Source of the DNA: Paramylibacter ulvae
GTDB taxonomy: Bacteria > Pseudomonadota > Alphaproteobacteria > Rhodobacterales > Rhodobacteraceae
NCBI RefSeq assembly: GCF_014652655.1
Contig: NZ_BMZF01000002.1
Coordinates: 1-64,000 of the forward strand
DNA length: 64,000 bases
Direction of reading: 5' to 3'
Positions within the stretch are counted from its first letter, which is position 1, and the number at the start of each line of letters is the position of its first letter. The notes below the pieces were generated by a model. The model saw nothing but the letters and a program-made list of their open reading frames with translations, was not told the origin of the DNA and did not search any database. Shown piece by piece: positions 18,966-28,758 of the stretch. A program made the position numbers and the translations under genes.

Positions 18966-19598
18966 ATGACAGATTTTTCAATTGAAACCGCATTGATGCA
19001 ATCCAACACCGCAATCAAAACAATCGCTGGCGTGGACGAGGTCGGGCGCGGCCCTTGGGCGGGGCCAGTTACGGCCTGTGCCGTGATCCTTGATCCCGAC
19101 AACATTCCCACTGGATTAAACGATTCCAAAAAGCTGAGCGCGAAACGGCGCGAGGCATTGTTTGAAGAAATTCATGATTGCGCTCAGATCAGCATCGCTC
19201 ATGTCGAAGTCGATGAGATTGATCGCATCAATATATTACAGGCCACCTTTCGCGCCATGGAACGTGCGGTGGCTGGGCTGGCGTGCACACCCGATTTTGC
19301 GCTGATCGATGGCAACAAAATTCCTCCTAACCTGTCCATGGATGCTGAGGCAGTAGTTAAAGGTGACGCAAAATCAGCGTCAATTGCGGCGGCATCCATC
19401 ATCGCAAAGGTCACGCGTGACCGTCTGATGGGTGATTTGGCGCAACAATTTCCAGGCTATGGTTGGGAACGTAACGCTGGTTATGGGACAAAAATACATC
19501 AGCTAGGCCTCCGAAATCTGGGCGTGACCCCACACCATAGACGTTCGTTCAAACCTATACACAATATCTTGTGTAAGGGTAATTTTGTAACCAATTGA
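18966..19598 (+). CDS. rnhB: ribonuclease HII
   Basis: 210 residues. Removes ribonucleotides from DNA-RNA hybrids. The catalytic signature GVDEVGRGPWAGPV supplies the first Asp and Glu, and further acidic residues lie in ALIDGNKIP and the VKGDAKSASIAAASIIAKVTR region. The ATG at 18966 gives the family length; the frame is open upstream but that extension is unlike RNase HII. It is directly followed by ccrM, a pairing common in this order. Confidence 0.96.
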   Translation: MTDFSIETALMQSNTAIKTIAGVDEVGRGPWAGPVTACAVILDPDNIPTGLNDSKKLSAKRREALFEEIHDCAQISIAHVEVDEIDRINILQATFRAMERAVAGLACTPDFALIDGNKIPPNLSMDAEAVVKGDAKSASIAAASIIAKVTRDRLMGDLAQQFPGYGWERNAGYGTKIHQLGLRNLGVTPHHRRSFKPIHNILCKGNFVTN

Positions 19599-19613
19599 AA
19601 CGTAACGCCAAAA

Positions 19614-19648
19614 TTAAAAACGAATTGACCCAGAATCCTATTTGACTC
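19614..19648 (+). promoter_or_regulatory. ccrM promoter region: CtrA-like box and two GANTC sites
   Basis: TTAA at 19614 and TTGA at 19625 are separated by 7 bases, one mismatch from the CtrA consensus. GAATC at 19633 and GACTC at 19644 are sites for the methyltransferase itself. In Caulobacter, ccrM is activated by CtrA and is sensitive to methylation of promoter GANTC sites; the same arrangement is inferred here. Confidence 0.5.
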
Positions 19649-19664
19649 ATTTTAGCCTCAATGA

Positions 19665-20798
<1,134 letters not shown>

Positions 20799-20830
20799 AT
20801 TTACGTAACAGATCTTTCAGTTACCGCCGT

Positions 20831-20850
20831 CTTGGGGTTTGCGCCCCAAG
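20831..20850. repeat. perfect hairpin after ccrM
   Basis: CTTGGGG (20831-20837) pairs with CCCCAAG (20844-20850), loop of 6. No T tract follows. It lies 33 bases after the ccrM stop, just ahead of a true terminator, and may protect the mRNA 3' end. Confidence 0.5.
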
Positions 20851-20864
20851 ATACTAGCCCAACT

Positions 20865-20893
20865 CCCCGCCATTATTTTTGGCGGGGCTTTTT
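20865..20893 (+). terminator. intrinsic terminator after ccrM
   Basis: CCCCGCC (20865-20871) pairs with GGCGGGG (20881-20887) around a 9-base loop and is followed by CTTTTT. It ends ccrM transcription just before the convergent alkB 3' end at 20895. Confidence 0.88.
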
Positions 20894-20894
20894 G

Positions 20895-22025
20895 CTATCT
20901 GGGCATCGGGTTTTCTGCCTTGTTATAGGCATGCCAATCGGTGATTTCTGGATAAAACTGTGCACGCCACGCACGCACGCGCGGGTTCATCACACGTTTC
21001 CAAACAGGTGGGATCATTGCCAGAAATGTCATGATCGGATAACTGCGCGGCAATTGCGGCGCGGCGTCATCTTCGTAATTTTGCAACAACGGGTATCGCC
21101 GATCTGGTTTATAATGATGATCCGAATGGCGCTGCAAATTCAGCAAAAAGTAATTCGAAACCTTATGTGCGGCATTCCAAGAATGTTGCGGCTTGGTATG
21201 TTCATACTTTCCATCGCCCAAATGTTTGCGCGTTAATCCATAATGTTCGACATAATTCACCAACTCCAACTGCCAAACGGCAATTGCGGCTTGGAATATG
21301 AAAAACCCAACACCAGCAAGGCCACCAATGGCAAAGGCAATCAACAAAAATGCGCCTTGCAATGTTGCGTATTTCCAAAATGGATTGGATTTATGCCACC
21401 ATAACAATTTCTTGCGTGCCAACATTGATTTTTCGGCCGCCCAACTGGATTTCAAACACCCAATCAAAACGCGCGGAAAAAACCGATGGAACCCTTCGTT
21501 ATAACGCGCGGTTACGGGATCCTTGGGTGTGCCAACATATCGGTGGTGCACCAATAAATGTTCTGATCGAAAATGCCCGTATAATGCCAGCGCCATCAAA
21601 CCATCGCCCATGTGGCGTTCCAGCTTGGATTTTTGATGCATCAATTCATGGGCATACACGATCCCAACGGACCCTGTGATAATCCCCATGCTCCCCATCA
21701 GCGCAAATTTTTCCCAGATTGTATAATCGCCAAATGTCACCGCTGCGATACAGGCAAACACGGCGATAAATTCCAACGGAAACCAAATGATGGTGATCAA
21801 GCGAAACCAAAACAGGCTGGCATCATCTGTCTGTGGGTCGGCATTGGCGGTATATAATCCTTCGAACGTATCAAGTGCGCCGATCAATATCCAAGTGTTC
21901 AGATAAACCAGCAACAACCACCACCCACCCAGATATGCCGAAACGCCCAGCAATACCAAGGTCAACAACGTGATCCAAAACGGCAACGCATTGCGTAACA
22001 GCGATATATCTTTGGGTGTGTTCAT
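20895..22025 (-). CDS. alkB: alkane 1-monooxygenase (AlkB family)
   Basis: 376 residues, integral-membrane di-iron hydroxylase. Hydrophobic segments at the N-terminus, then the three His boxes: HELMH, HFRSEHLLVHHRY and the AlkB-typical LQRHSDHH, plus NYVEHYGL. This set separates it from fatty-acid desaturases. It would hydroxylate medium-chain alkanes at the terminal carbon with electrons from a rubredoxin, but no rubredoxin gene is in the window. The start overlaps the mutY stop by 4 bases, so it is coupled to mutY. Confidence 0.93.
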   Translation of the reverse strand: MNTPKDISLLRNALPFWITLLTLVLLGVSAYLGGWWLLLVYLNTWILIGALDTFEGLYTANADPQTDDASLFWFRLITIIWFPLEFIAVFACIAAVTFGDYTIWEKFALMGSMGIITGSVGIVYAHELMHQKSKLERHMGDGLMALALYGHFRSEHLLVHHRYVGTPKDPVTARYNEGFHRFFPRVLIGCLKSSWAAEKSMLARKKLLWWHKSNPFWKYATLQGAFLLIAFAIGGLAGVGFFIFQAAIAVWQLELVNYVEHYGLTRKHLGDGKYEHTKPQHSWNAAHKVSNYFLLNLQRHSDHHYKPDRRYPLLQNYEDDAAPQLPRSYPIMTFLAMIPPVWKRVMNPRVRAWRAQFYPEITDWHAYNKAENPMPR

Positions 22026-23098
22026 CTATCCGATCCTGTCTCAATCAATGCGAGCTGGGCTTGTTTCCAAACCTTGCGCATCACGGTTGGCAAAGCATTG
22101 GCATCAAAGCGTTCGCTGTCAACAAATACGCCGCGAAACACGGGGGGATCATCGGGTATATTTGTCACCATCACCGTAAGATGCAGATGAAAATGGGTGA
22201 ATGTGTGACGCACAGTTTCCGGCAAGGTGCGCCAATTGGCATCAAGCGGTTGATCATGATCAATCTGCGTTTGTGCCCAATCGCTGCCTGGCCATCCCAT
22301 CATGCCACCCAACAATCCTTTGTCGGGTCGTTGTTCCAGTAACACCGCGCCATCACATCGACGCGCCACATATACAACGCCCACCCGCGTTGGAACCTTG
22401 GCCTTTTTGCGCTTTTTAGGGAGCTCGGCGGCGATCCCTTGCGCACGTGCAACGCAACCGTCCGCCCATGGGCAAACCCCACAATGCGGGGAACGCGGGG
22501 TGCATACTGTCGCCCCTAAATCCATCACGGCCTGCGCATAATCGCCCGCTCGGTTTTGCGGCGTGCGCGATGCGGCCAGTTCACGCAACGCCTCTTTGCT
22601 ATCGGGCAGTGGTTCCATCACCGCAAATTGGCGCGCCATCACCCGTTCCACATTGCCATCCAAAACAGTTGCAGGAACATCAAAGGCAATCGCGCTCACC
22701 GCGGCGGCGGTATATGGACCGATGCCTGGCAATTTTAATAACGCCGCCTCATTATCTGGAAAAACACCCTCCAAATCATGTGCAACAACCCGAGCACATT
22801 TCAACAAATTGCGTGCCCGCGCGTAATAGCCAAGCCCTGCCCACGCCGCCATCACATCACCATCATCGGCGGCCGCCAAATCGCTGACCGTTGGCCACAT
22901 CTGGGTAAATTTCACAAAATAATCACGCACCGCCGCCACAGTTGTTTGTTGCAACATCACCTCTGACAGCCAAACATGATATGGATCGGGCAACACACCC
23001 AATTGGCGTTGTGCGGGTGGCACACGCCATGGCATCAGGCGGGCATGTTCATCATACCACGCCAGCAAAATTTCGCTCTTGTCTCGCTTTTGATCCAA
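22022..23098 (-). CDS. mutY: A/G-specific adenine glycosylase MutY
   Basis: 358 residues. Removes A opposite 8-oxoguanine. N-terminal MPWR and EVMLQQTTVAAVRDYF are MutY hallmarks, the helix-hairpin-helix is LLKLPGIGPYTAAAVSAIA, and the 4Fe-4S loop is C-x6-C-x2-C-x5-C around CTPRSPHCGVCPWADGC. The C-terminal 120 residues form the NUDIX-like domain that reads 8-oxoG. It is the first gene of a two-gene unit with alkB and is divergent from dciA. Confidence 0.96.
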   Translation of the reverse strand: MDQKRDKSEILLAWYDEHARLMPWRVPPAQRQLGVLPDPYHVWLSEVMLQQTTVAAVRDYFVKFTQMWPTVSDLAAADDGDVMAAWAGLGYYARARNLLKCARVVAHDLEGVFPDNEAALLKLPGIGPYTAAAVSAIAFDVPATVLDGNVERVMARQFAVMEPLPDSKEALRELAASRTPQNRAGDYAQAVMDLGATVCTPRSPHCGVCPWADGCVARAQGIAAELPKKRKKAKVPTRVGVVYVARRCDGAVLLEQRPDKGLLGGMMGWPGSDWAQTQIDHDQPLDANWRTLPETVRHTFTHFHLHLTVMVTNIPDDPPVFRGVFVDSERFDANALPTVMRKVWKQAQLALIETGSDR

Positions 23099-23178
23099 AA
23101 TTCCGTGCCCTTCATGCCTTATTCACTGGCAAAATACGCAATCACGCGTAAGATACCACAGCAAAGCAACGGATCACC

Positions 23179-23718
23179 ATGGCACGTCAATCACAATCAA
23201 AATCGGGCACACCTCCCAAACGCAAAAGCCGTGGTTTTTTGCAAACCAGCGGGTTGTTACAGCAACGCATTCGCGCCGCCAGTGAAAAACGCGGATTCGC
23301 CGAAACGCGCCTGCTGACGCAATGGGCAGAGATCGCTGGCTCGCAAATTGCCGCCATCGCGCAACCGATCAAGGTTGGATATTCTAAACAAGGGTTCGGT
23401 GCAAACCTGACGTTGCTGTGTAACGGCGCAAATGCGCCGATGTTGCAAATGCAAATTCCTCAGATCATTGAACGGGTGAATTCGTGTTACGGGTACAATG
23501 CAATTGCCCGTATTACATTGACGCAAACCGCCCCAACGGGGTTTGGCAGCGGATTTCAAGAACCAAAATCCGAATTTGCCCACAAACCTAAACACAAAGA
23601 GTTGTCCAAAGTTCAGATCGAACAGATTGAAACATCGGTTAAAGATGTGGCAGATACGACCCTGAAAGATGCCTTAGAGCTTTTGGGCAAAAACATTCTA
23701 TCCCGTCGGGGACAATAA
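23179..23718 (+). CDS. dciA: DUF721/DciA family protein
   Basis: 179 residues. The N-terminal domain (about 25-115: AETRLLTQWAEIAG, then LTLLCNGANAPMLQMQIPQI) matches DciA, the ancestral loader of the DnaB helicase in bacteria that lack DnaC. The basic N-terminus and low-complexity tail are common in alphaproteobacterial members. It is 12 bases upstream of the DsbA-like gene on the same strand. Helicase loading is inferred from the family. Confidence 0.85.
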   Translation: MARQSQSKSGTPPKRKSRGFLQTSGLLQQRIRAASEKRGFAETRLLTQWAEIAGSQIAAIAQPIKVGYSKQGFGANLTLLCNGANAPMLQMQIPQIIERVNSCYGYNAIARITLTQTAPTGFGSGFQEPKSEFAHKPKHKELSKVQIEQIETSVKDVADTTLKDALELLGKNILSRRGQ

Positions 23719-23730
23719 AAGGGAACCTTT

Positions 23731-24417
23731 ATGTCACGTACTTTTCCAATGATTATTGCAGCGCTTGTTTTAATTGCTGCTGGTGGTTTTGCCATTCGCG
23801 GGATTTCCGCATCAGATGCGGTAGAACCAGAACAAACGGTTATTGCACAGGCCACAACAGAAACAGCCGAACCTGACACAGCCGCACCGACCGCTGATGT
23901 TGTTGAAATGGTCTTGGGCGATGCGGATGCCCCAATCACCATCGTTGAATATGCATCATTTACATGCCCACATTGCCGCACATTCCACGAAAACGTTTAC
24001 CCTGATCTAAAGAAAAACTTTATCGATACGGGCAAAGTGAAATTCGTATTCCGCGAAGTATATTTTGATCGCCTTGGTCTTTGGGCTGGTATGCTGGCGC
24101 GTTGCGGTGGCGAGGATAAATATTTCGGTCTGGCCGATATGATTTTCAAAACACAACAAACATGGACCGCTGGCGAAGATGGTGCGACGATTGCGCAGAA
24201 CCTTTATAAAATCGGTCGCATCGCGGGCATGGACGATGCGCAAATGGAACAATGTCTGCAAAACAAAGACCACGCAGAAGCATTGGTCGCAGCGTATCAG
24301 AAAAACGCAGACGCTGATGATGTTCGCGCCACACCAACACTAATCATCAACGGTGAATCAAATGGTAATATGTCGTATGGCGAGCTTGAATCAAAACTGA
24401 ACGCGATTGCCGAATAA
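23731..24417 (+). CDS. DsbA-family periplasmic thiol oxidoreductase
   Basis: 228 residues. N-terminal hydrophobic segment (about 6-24) as signal or anchor, an Ala/Thr/Glu linker, then a thioredoxin fold with active-site CPHC at about 79-82 (YASFTCPHCRTFHENVYP) and the cis-Pro loop in RATPTLIING. It would introduce or shuffle disulfides in the periplasm. An AAAGGGAACC site precedes the ATG. It lies 12 bases after dciA and 3 bases before the CoA transferase. Confidence 0.92.
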   Translation: MSRTFPMIIAALVLIAAGGFAIRGISASDAVEPEQTVIAQATTETAEPDTAAPTADVVEMVLGDADAPITIVEYASFTCPHCRTFHENVYPDLKKNFIDTGKVKFVFREVYFDRLGLWAGMLARCGGEDKYFGLADMIFKTQQTWTAGEDGATIAQNLYKIGRIAGMDDAQMEQCLQNKDHAEALVAAYQKNADADDVRATPTLIINGESNGNMSYGELESKLNAIAE

Positions 24418-24420
24418 TCC

Positions 24421-25557
24421 ATGAACAATACCCCGCTCAACGGTATCAAAGTGATCGAGCTGGCCCGCATCCTTGCGGGCCCTTGGGCGGGGCAAACCTT
24501 GGCTGATTTGGGTGCTGAGGTGATCAAGATCGAAAGCCCATCTGGCGATGACACCCGCACATGGGGGCCACCATTTATTGAGCATGATGGCGAAACAACC
24601 GCCGCATATTTTCACGCCTGTAACCGCGGTAAAAAATCCGTCGTGCTGGATTTCAAAACCGAAGTTGGGCGCCAACACCTGCTTGATTTAATTGCGGATG
24701 CAGATGTGCTCATCGAAAATTTCAAGGTCGGCGGTCTGAAAAAATATGGGCTCGATTTTGAGTCACTTTCACATTTAAATCCCCGTCTAATTTATTGTTC
24801 TATAACAGGTTTTGGTCAAACTGGCCCCTATGCCAATCGCGCGGGATATGATTTCTTGATGCAGGGCATGGCGGGGCTGATGTCCTACACTGGTGAACCT
24901 GACAGCCAACCACAAAAAGTGGGCGTCGCAGTTACGGATGTTTTCACAGGGCTTTACAGTGTGATCGCAATTCAGGGCGCATTGGCGCACCGCGCAACAA
25001 CGGGGCATGGGCAACATATTGATATGTCGCTCTTGGATGTTTGCACCGCCGTTTCCGCCAATCAGGGTATGAATTTCCTCACCACCGGTGTGGCACCACA
25101 ACGCCGTGGGAATGATCATCCAAACATCGTCCCATACCGCGTGTTCGCCACATCCGATGGTCACGTTATTCTGGCCGTGGGCAATGATGGACAATTTGCG
25201 AAACTTTGCGCGATCCTAAACCTCGATCATTTGGCAAAGGACCCGCGTTTCGCCACCAATCAGGCACGCGTTGAACATCGCGATATTCTCGTGCCAATGC
25301 TACAGGCAGAGCTGGAAAAAATTAGCAAATCGGAATGTTTGCAAGCCTGCGAAACCAACGGCGTCCCCGCGGGGCCAATCAACGATATGGCAGAGGTTTT
25401 TGCCGATCCACAGGTGAAATCACGTGGACTGCAATTGGATTTGGATGGTGTTCCATCTATCCGTAATCCCATACGTTTTTCGCAATCAGACATGATGCAA
25501 AACGAACCATCACCACGGTTGGGCAAACATACCCAAGATGTTTTGAAAAAAGATTAA
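24421..25557 (+). CDS. CaiB/BaiF family CoA transferase
   Basis: 378 residues, class III CoA transferase. The N-terminus LNGIKVIELARILAGPWAGQ and GADVIKIE-like strand (GAEVIKIESPSGDDTR) are typical, as are NRGKKSVVLDF and the catalytic-Asp region SLLDVCTAV. Acyl donor and acceptor cannot be read. It begins 3 bases after the DsbA-like gene and its stop overlaps the convergent lpxK stop. Confidence 0.92.
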   Translation: MNNTPLNGIKVIELARILAGPWAGQTLADLGAEVIKIESPSGDDTRTWGPPFIEHDGETTAAYFHACNRGKKSVVLDFKTEVGRQHLLDLIADADVLIENFKVGGLKKYGLDFESLSHLNPRLIYCSITGFGQTGPYANRAGYDFLMQGMAGLMSYTGEPDSQPQKVGVAVTDVFTGLYSVIAIQGALAHRATTGHGQHIDMSLLDVCTAVSANQGMNFLTTGVAPQRRGNDHPNIVPYRVFATSDGHVILAVGNDGQFAKLCAILNLDHLAKDPRFATNQARVEHRDILVPMLQAELEKISKSECLQACETNGVPAGPINDMAEVFADPQVKSRGLQLDLDGVPSIRNPIRFSQSDMMQNEPSPRLGKHTQDVLKKD

Positions 25558-26519
25558 TCAAACAACGCCGCAAGTGCCGCAAGCAACGGTTCTTCATCTG
25601 CGATGTTCATTCGCACAGGCAGGGTTAAAATCTTTTGTTGCCAACCACTTGGAAGCCGTGCTGCATCCTTTTCGGTTGTCACCAGTTGCGCATCCAACTG
25701 CCATGCTTCGGTTTCTAACCGCTTCAATATCGCAACGGGCAGCTTTTGATGATCACCAAAGCTGCGTGTTTGCACAACATCCGCACCCGTTGATCGCAGG
25801 CTGTTGTAAAATTTTTCAGGCCGCCCAATCCCCGCAAATGCCAGTGCACGCATCCCCGACCAATCCATACCCGTTTGCAACACCTGTAATGCACCCGATA
25901 AAACGGGGGGCGCATCGGCTGGAAGTTTCACCGCGCCATCGCCCACAACCAAAACAAAGTTTGTTTTTTGCAAACCGGATTGCACGGATTCACGCAATGG
26001 GCCCGCGGGGAAAATCCGCGCGTTACCAAAACCGACACCGCCATCAACCACCATGATGGTCAAGTCTTTGGCAATCGCGGGATTTTGCATACCGTCATCC
26101 AATATGATACATTCTGCTCCCGCTGCAATCGCAGCATCAACGCCAGCGCCCCGATTTTTGGAAACCCAAGTGGGCCCAAATCCCGCCAATAACAACGGCT
26201 CGTCGCCAACGTCATCGGCACTATGTGTGTTGATATCAACCTGAATGGGGCCTTGTAATTTGCCGCCGTATCCGCGTGTCACAAAATGAACGTCGCGCCC
26301 CATCTCATTCAATTTCATTGATAAATAAATAGAAGTGGGTGTTTTTCCGGTGCCCCCCAGATTGATATTTCCAACGCAAATCACTGGCACCGAAACCTTG
26401 CGATGCGCACCGCCCGTCCAGCGCCGATTGGACAGGTATTGATACAGCATTGACAACGGGCGCAGCGCCATTGCGTTCAATCCAACCGTATCGGTGTACC
26501 AAAAACGCGGCGGCCTCAT
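25554..26519 (-). CDS. lpxK: tetraacyldisaccharide 4'-kinase LpxK
   Basis: 321 residues. Phosphorylates the 4' position of the lipid A disaccharide at the inner membrane. N-terminal amphipathic region MRPPRFWYTD, then Walker A in VICVGNINLGGTGKTPT and the HFVTRGYGG and IILDDGMQNPAI motifs. The ATG at 26519 overlaps the stop of the upstream transferase (TGATG), which fixes the start; a longer frame exists but is unlikely. It is the last gene of a leftward envelope operon. Confidence 0.95.
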   Translation of the reverse strand: MRPPRFWYTDTVGLNAMALRPLSMLYQYLSNRRWTGGAHRKVSVPVICVGNINLGGTGKTPTSIYLSMKLNEMGRDVHFVTRGYGGKLQGPIQVDINTHSADDVGDEPLLLAGFGPTWVSKNRGAGVDAAIAAGAECIILDDGMQNPAIAKDLTIMVVDGGVGFGNARIFPAGPLRESVQSGLQKTNFVLVVGDGAVKLPADAPPVLSGALQVLQTGMDWSGMRALAFAGIGRPEKFYNSLRSTGADVVQTRSFGDHQKLPVAILKRLETEAWQLDAQLVTTEKDAARLPSGWQQKILTLPVRMNIADEEPLLAALAALFD

Positions 26520-27721
26520 CACGCGATTTCCTTTTCTGCCAGATATTCTTGGATCATCTCGAACAAATAATCCGTTGTTTCCGCACCGATGGATGTTGTT
26601 AGCCAAGCGGCCTGTGCCAATTCGGCGGCCACATCGGGGGCGATCACATCTGCCAACGCTGTTGAAAAATCCGATTGATCTGTAATCGCTCGTGTCGCGT
26701 TTGCGCGTTGTAATCGGCTGATAGAGACCGTAGAAAAATTCATTTCTGGTCCATGAATAATCGCAGAGCCCAGGGCCGCAACCTTTAGCGGATCAAATTC
26801 ACGCGCCTTGTCAAAGCTACACCCGATATAGGTGACGGGCGCGATGCGCAGCCACAATCCCTCCTCTTCGAAACTATCAATCAAATAGACCTGAGTTTCG
26901 GGTTTTGGCGCATCACATTCGGATCTGCGATGCACGATAAAACCTTGGGCCTTAAATTTACGTTCAAAACTTTCTAATTGATTTTTTTGCGCGGGCTGAA
27001 TGATGGATAATAATCGCTGTGCGCGACGCGCGGTGAATTTTTGCGCAGCGATGATCATTTCCAACTCGCTGTCCTGAACTCCAATCCCATACCAAATGGG
27101 CCGCCCACCAATCGATTTTGCGATATGCGCACGTTCAGTTTCATCGCATTCCATCGCTTCGCCACCAGATTTCAACGCTGGCATCACGGTTATATTGTCG
27201 GTCGTAACACCCAGTGCCGCGCATCTGTTTGCAGCGACAATCGAAACAGGCAGAACCTTTACGAAATGCTTTAATAAACCAGTGTATCTATTTGATAAAA
27301 AACGCTTGAATCTTGAAATTTGTGGCGGATTTGCATTCGCATAAACCAACTTCACCCCGCGTTTATGCGCCAAAGTCATGATATTTGGCTGCATCGTGTC
27401 GGACGCCCAAATACAGTAGTCTGGTCGCCAATAATCCAAAAATTTCCCAACAAACGCTTGTTGATCAATCGGAAGATATTGATGCACTGCGCCTTGGGGC
27501 AATTTGCGGCGCAGATGTTCAACCACGCCGTCCTCATTCGTAGTTAGCAACACAAATGGTGCCGTCGGAGATGATTGCAACATGCGCACCAATTCAGCGC
27601 TGTCGATGACTTCGCTTGCGGTTTCAAAGTGAATCCACACCAACGCCCCTGTCGGGCGTAACAGGGTTGGTCGGCCTTCGCGCTGTGCGCGATGCGACGC
27701 TTGATCACCAACCGCTGTCAT
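26519..27721 (-). CDS. divergent Kdo transferase-like glycosyltransferase
   Basis: 400 residues with the two Rossmann-like halves of the GT-B family. The N-terminal half has WIHFETASEVIDSAELVRML and the C-terminal half DPLKVAALGSAIIHGPEMNF, a changed form of the KdtA/WaaA motif (NPLEPA then GP and NF). It would add Kdo to lipid A, consistent with lpxK immediately downstream (1-base overlap). The usual GHN signature before PLEPA is replaced by REFD, so a different sugar or acceptor is possible. Confidence 0.75.
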   Translation of the reverse strand: MTAVGDQASHRAQREGRPTLLRPTGALVWIHFETASEVIDSAELVRMLQSSPTAPFVLLTTNEDGVVEHLRRKLPQGAVHQYLPIDQQAFVGKFLDYWRPDYCIWASDTMQPNIMTLAHKRGVKLVYANANPPQISRFKRFLSNRYTGLLKHFVKVLPVSIVAANRCAALGVTTDNITVMPALKSGGEAMECDETERAHIAKSIGGRPIWYGIGVQDSELEMIIAAQKFTARRAQRLLSIIQPAQKNQLESFERKFKAQGFIVHRRSECDAPKPETQVYLIDSFEEEGLWLRIAPVTYIGCSFDKAREFDPLKVAALGSAIIHGPEMNFSTVSISRLQRANATRAITDQSDFSTALADVIAPDVAAELAQAAWLTTSIGAETTDYLFEMIQEYLAEKEIA

Positions 27722-27728
27722 CCGATTA

Positions 27729-27971
27729 TCAGCTTAATTCTTCGGTTGGGCTGGCAGGCGATTCTTCGTCACGCAAACGATGCAGGTGCGCAATGAAATA
27801 ACGTGTGTGTGCGTTATCCACGGTTTTATGCGCCATACCTTTCCACGCATCGAACGCAGATTGATAGTTTGGGAAAATCCCTACAAGATCAATTTTAGAA
27901 ACGTCTTTGAATTCTTTGGTTGCGGGATCTTTCAGATCGCCCCCAAAAACCAAATGCAAACGTTGTACCAT
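27729..27971 (-). CDS. DUF4170 family protein
   Basis: 80 residues, soluble, starting MVQRLHLVFGGDL and containing VGIFPNYQSAFDAWKGMA and RYFIAHLHRL, the DUF4170 signature of alphaproteobacteria. The function is unknown. The position between the Kdo-transferase-like gene (7 bases) and the cysQ-like gene (16 bases) is conserved in the order, hinting at a link to lipopolysaccharide synthesis. Confidence 0.88.
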   Translation of the reverse strand: MVQRLHLVFGGDLKDPATKEFKDVSKIDLVGIFPNYQSAFDAWKGMAHKTVDNAHTRYFIAHLHRLRDEESPASPTEELS

Positions 27972-27987
27972 CGCAAATTCCTTTCAG

Positions 27988-28758
27988 CTAAAGGTGGTCT
28001 AACAGACCCGTATGTATGACAGGTGTCGCTGCGATTAAACCATCAAAACAGGCCGTCGCGCTATTATATTTTGGGGACTGCCCATTTCGCATGGTCACAG
28101 ACACCCCTGCCTCGCGGCAAATCAGATCACCACCCGCCACATCCCATTCCCAGGTTGGGCGCAGGGTTAACATGCCGTCAAACCGCCCTTGGGCGACCAA
28201 ACACATCCGATATGCAAGCGATGATCGGAAATGGCGTTCGATTGGTGGCGGGCGTTTGACCCACATTTCAGATTTCGTCTGGCTACCCGATGCCAAAATA
28301 CGCGCACCGCGAATTTCTGTGTTCCCATTATGGCGGATCGGCTCACCGTTCAACGTTGCACCCGCCCCGAGCGCAGCGGCATAGGTCAAACCCTTGGCCG
28401 GCAAATGCACCACCGCCGCGGTCACCTCGCCCGCCTTGGCCACGGCCAAGGATACGGCAAAATTTTCATGCCCGTTGATGAATGAACGTGTGCCGTCAAT
28501 GGGATCAACGATAAATACGTTTTCACAATCAAGCCGCGCAGGATCATCATCGGTTTCTTCGGATAACCAACCATAATCAGGACGCGCTGCACCAAATTCG
28601 GCGCAGAGCATTTTATCAATGGCCAAATCAGCCTCGGAAACGGGGCCTTGTCCGCCGCCCTTGTCCCAAGCATTTAATTCTTTGCGAAAAAACCGCATTG
28701 CGATTTCGCCCGATGCCAAGGCGGCATCGGTTAGCAATGTCAGATCAGGCACCGGCAA
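27988..28758 (-). CDS. cysQ: CysQ/inositol monophosphatase family phosphatase
   Basis: 256 residues. The Mg-dependent phosphatase motifs are WLSEETDDD, DPIDGTRSFINGHENFAVS and the C-terminal WEWDVAGGDLICREAG. 3'(2'),5'-bisphosphate nucleotidase (PAP recycling in sulfate assimilation) or inositol-1-phosphatase activity are both possible; the Rhodobacterales members in this place are usually annotated as the former. Its start overlaps the upstream pmbA end by 14 bases. Confidence 0.88.
   Translation of the reverse strand: MPVPDLTLLTDAALASGEIAMRFFRKELNAWDKGGGQGPVSEADLAIDKMLCAEFGAARPDYGWLSEETDDDPARLDCENVFIVDPIDGTRSFINGHENFAVSLAVAKAGEVTAAVVHLPAKGLTYAAALGAGATLNGEPIRHNGNTEIRGARILASGSQTKSEMWVKRPPPIERHFRSSLAYRMCLVAQGRFDGMLTLRPTWEWDVAGGDLICREAGVSVTMRNGQSPKYNSATACFDGLIAATPVIHTGLLDHL

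Noticed and set aside
20895-22025. Fatty-acid desaturase instead of alkane hydroxylase
   Set aside because: LQRHSDHH and NYVEHYGL are AlkB-type His boxes.
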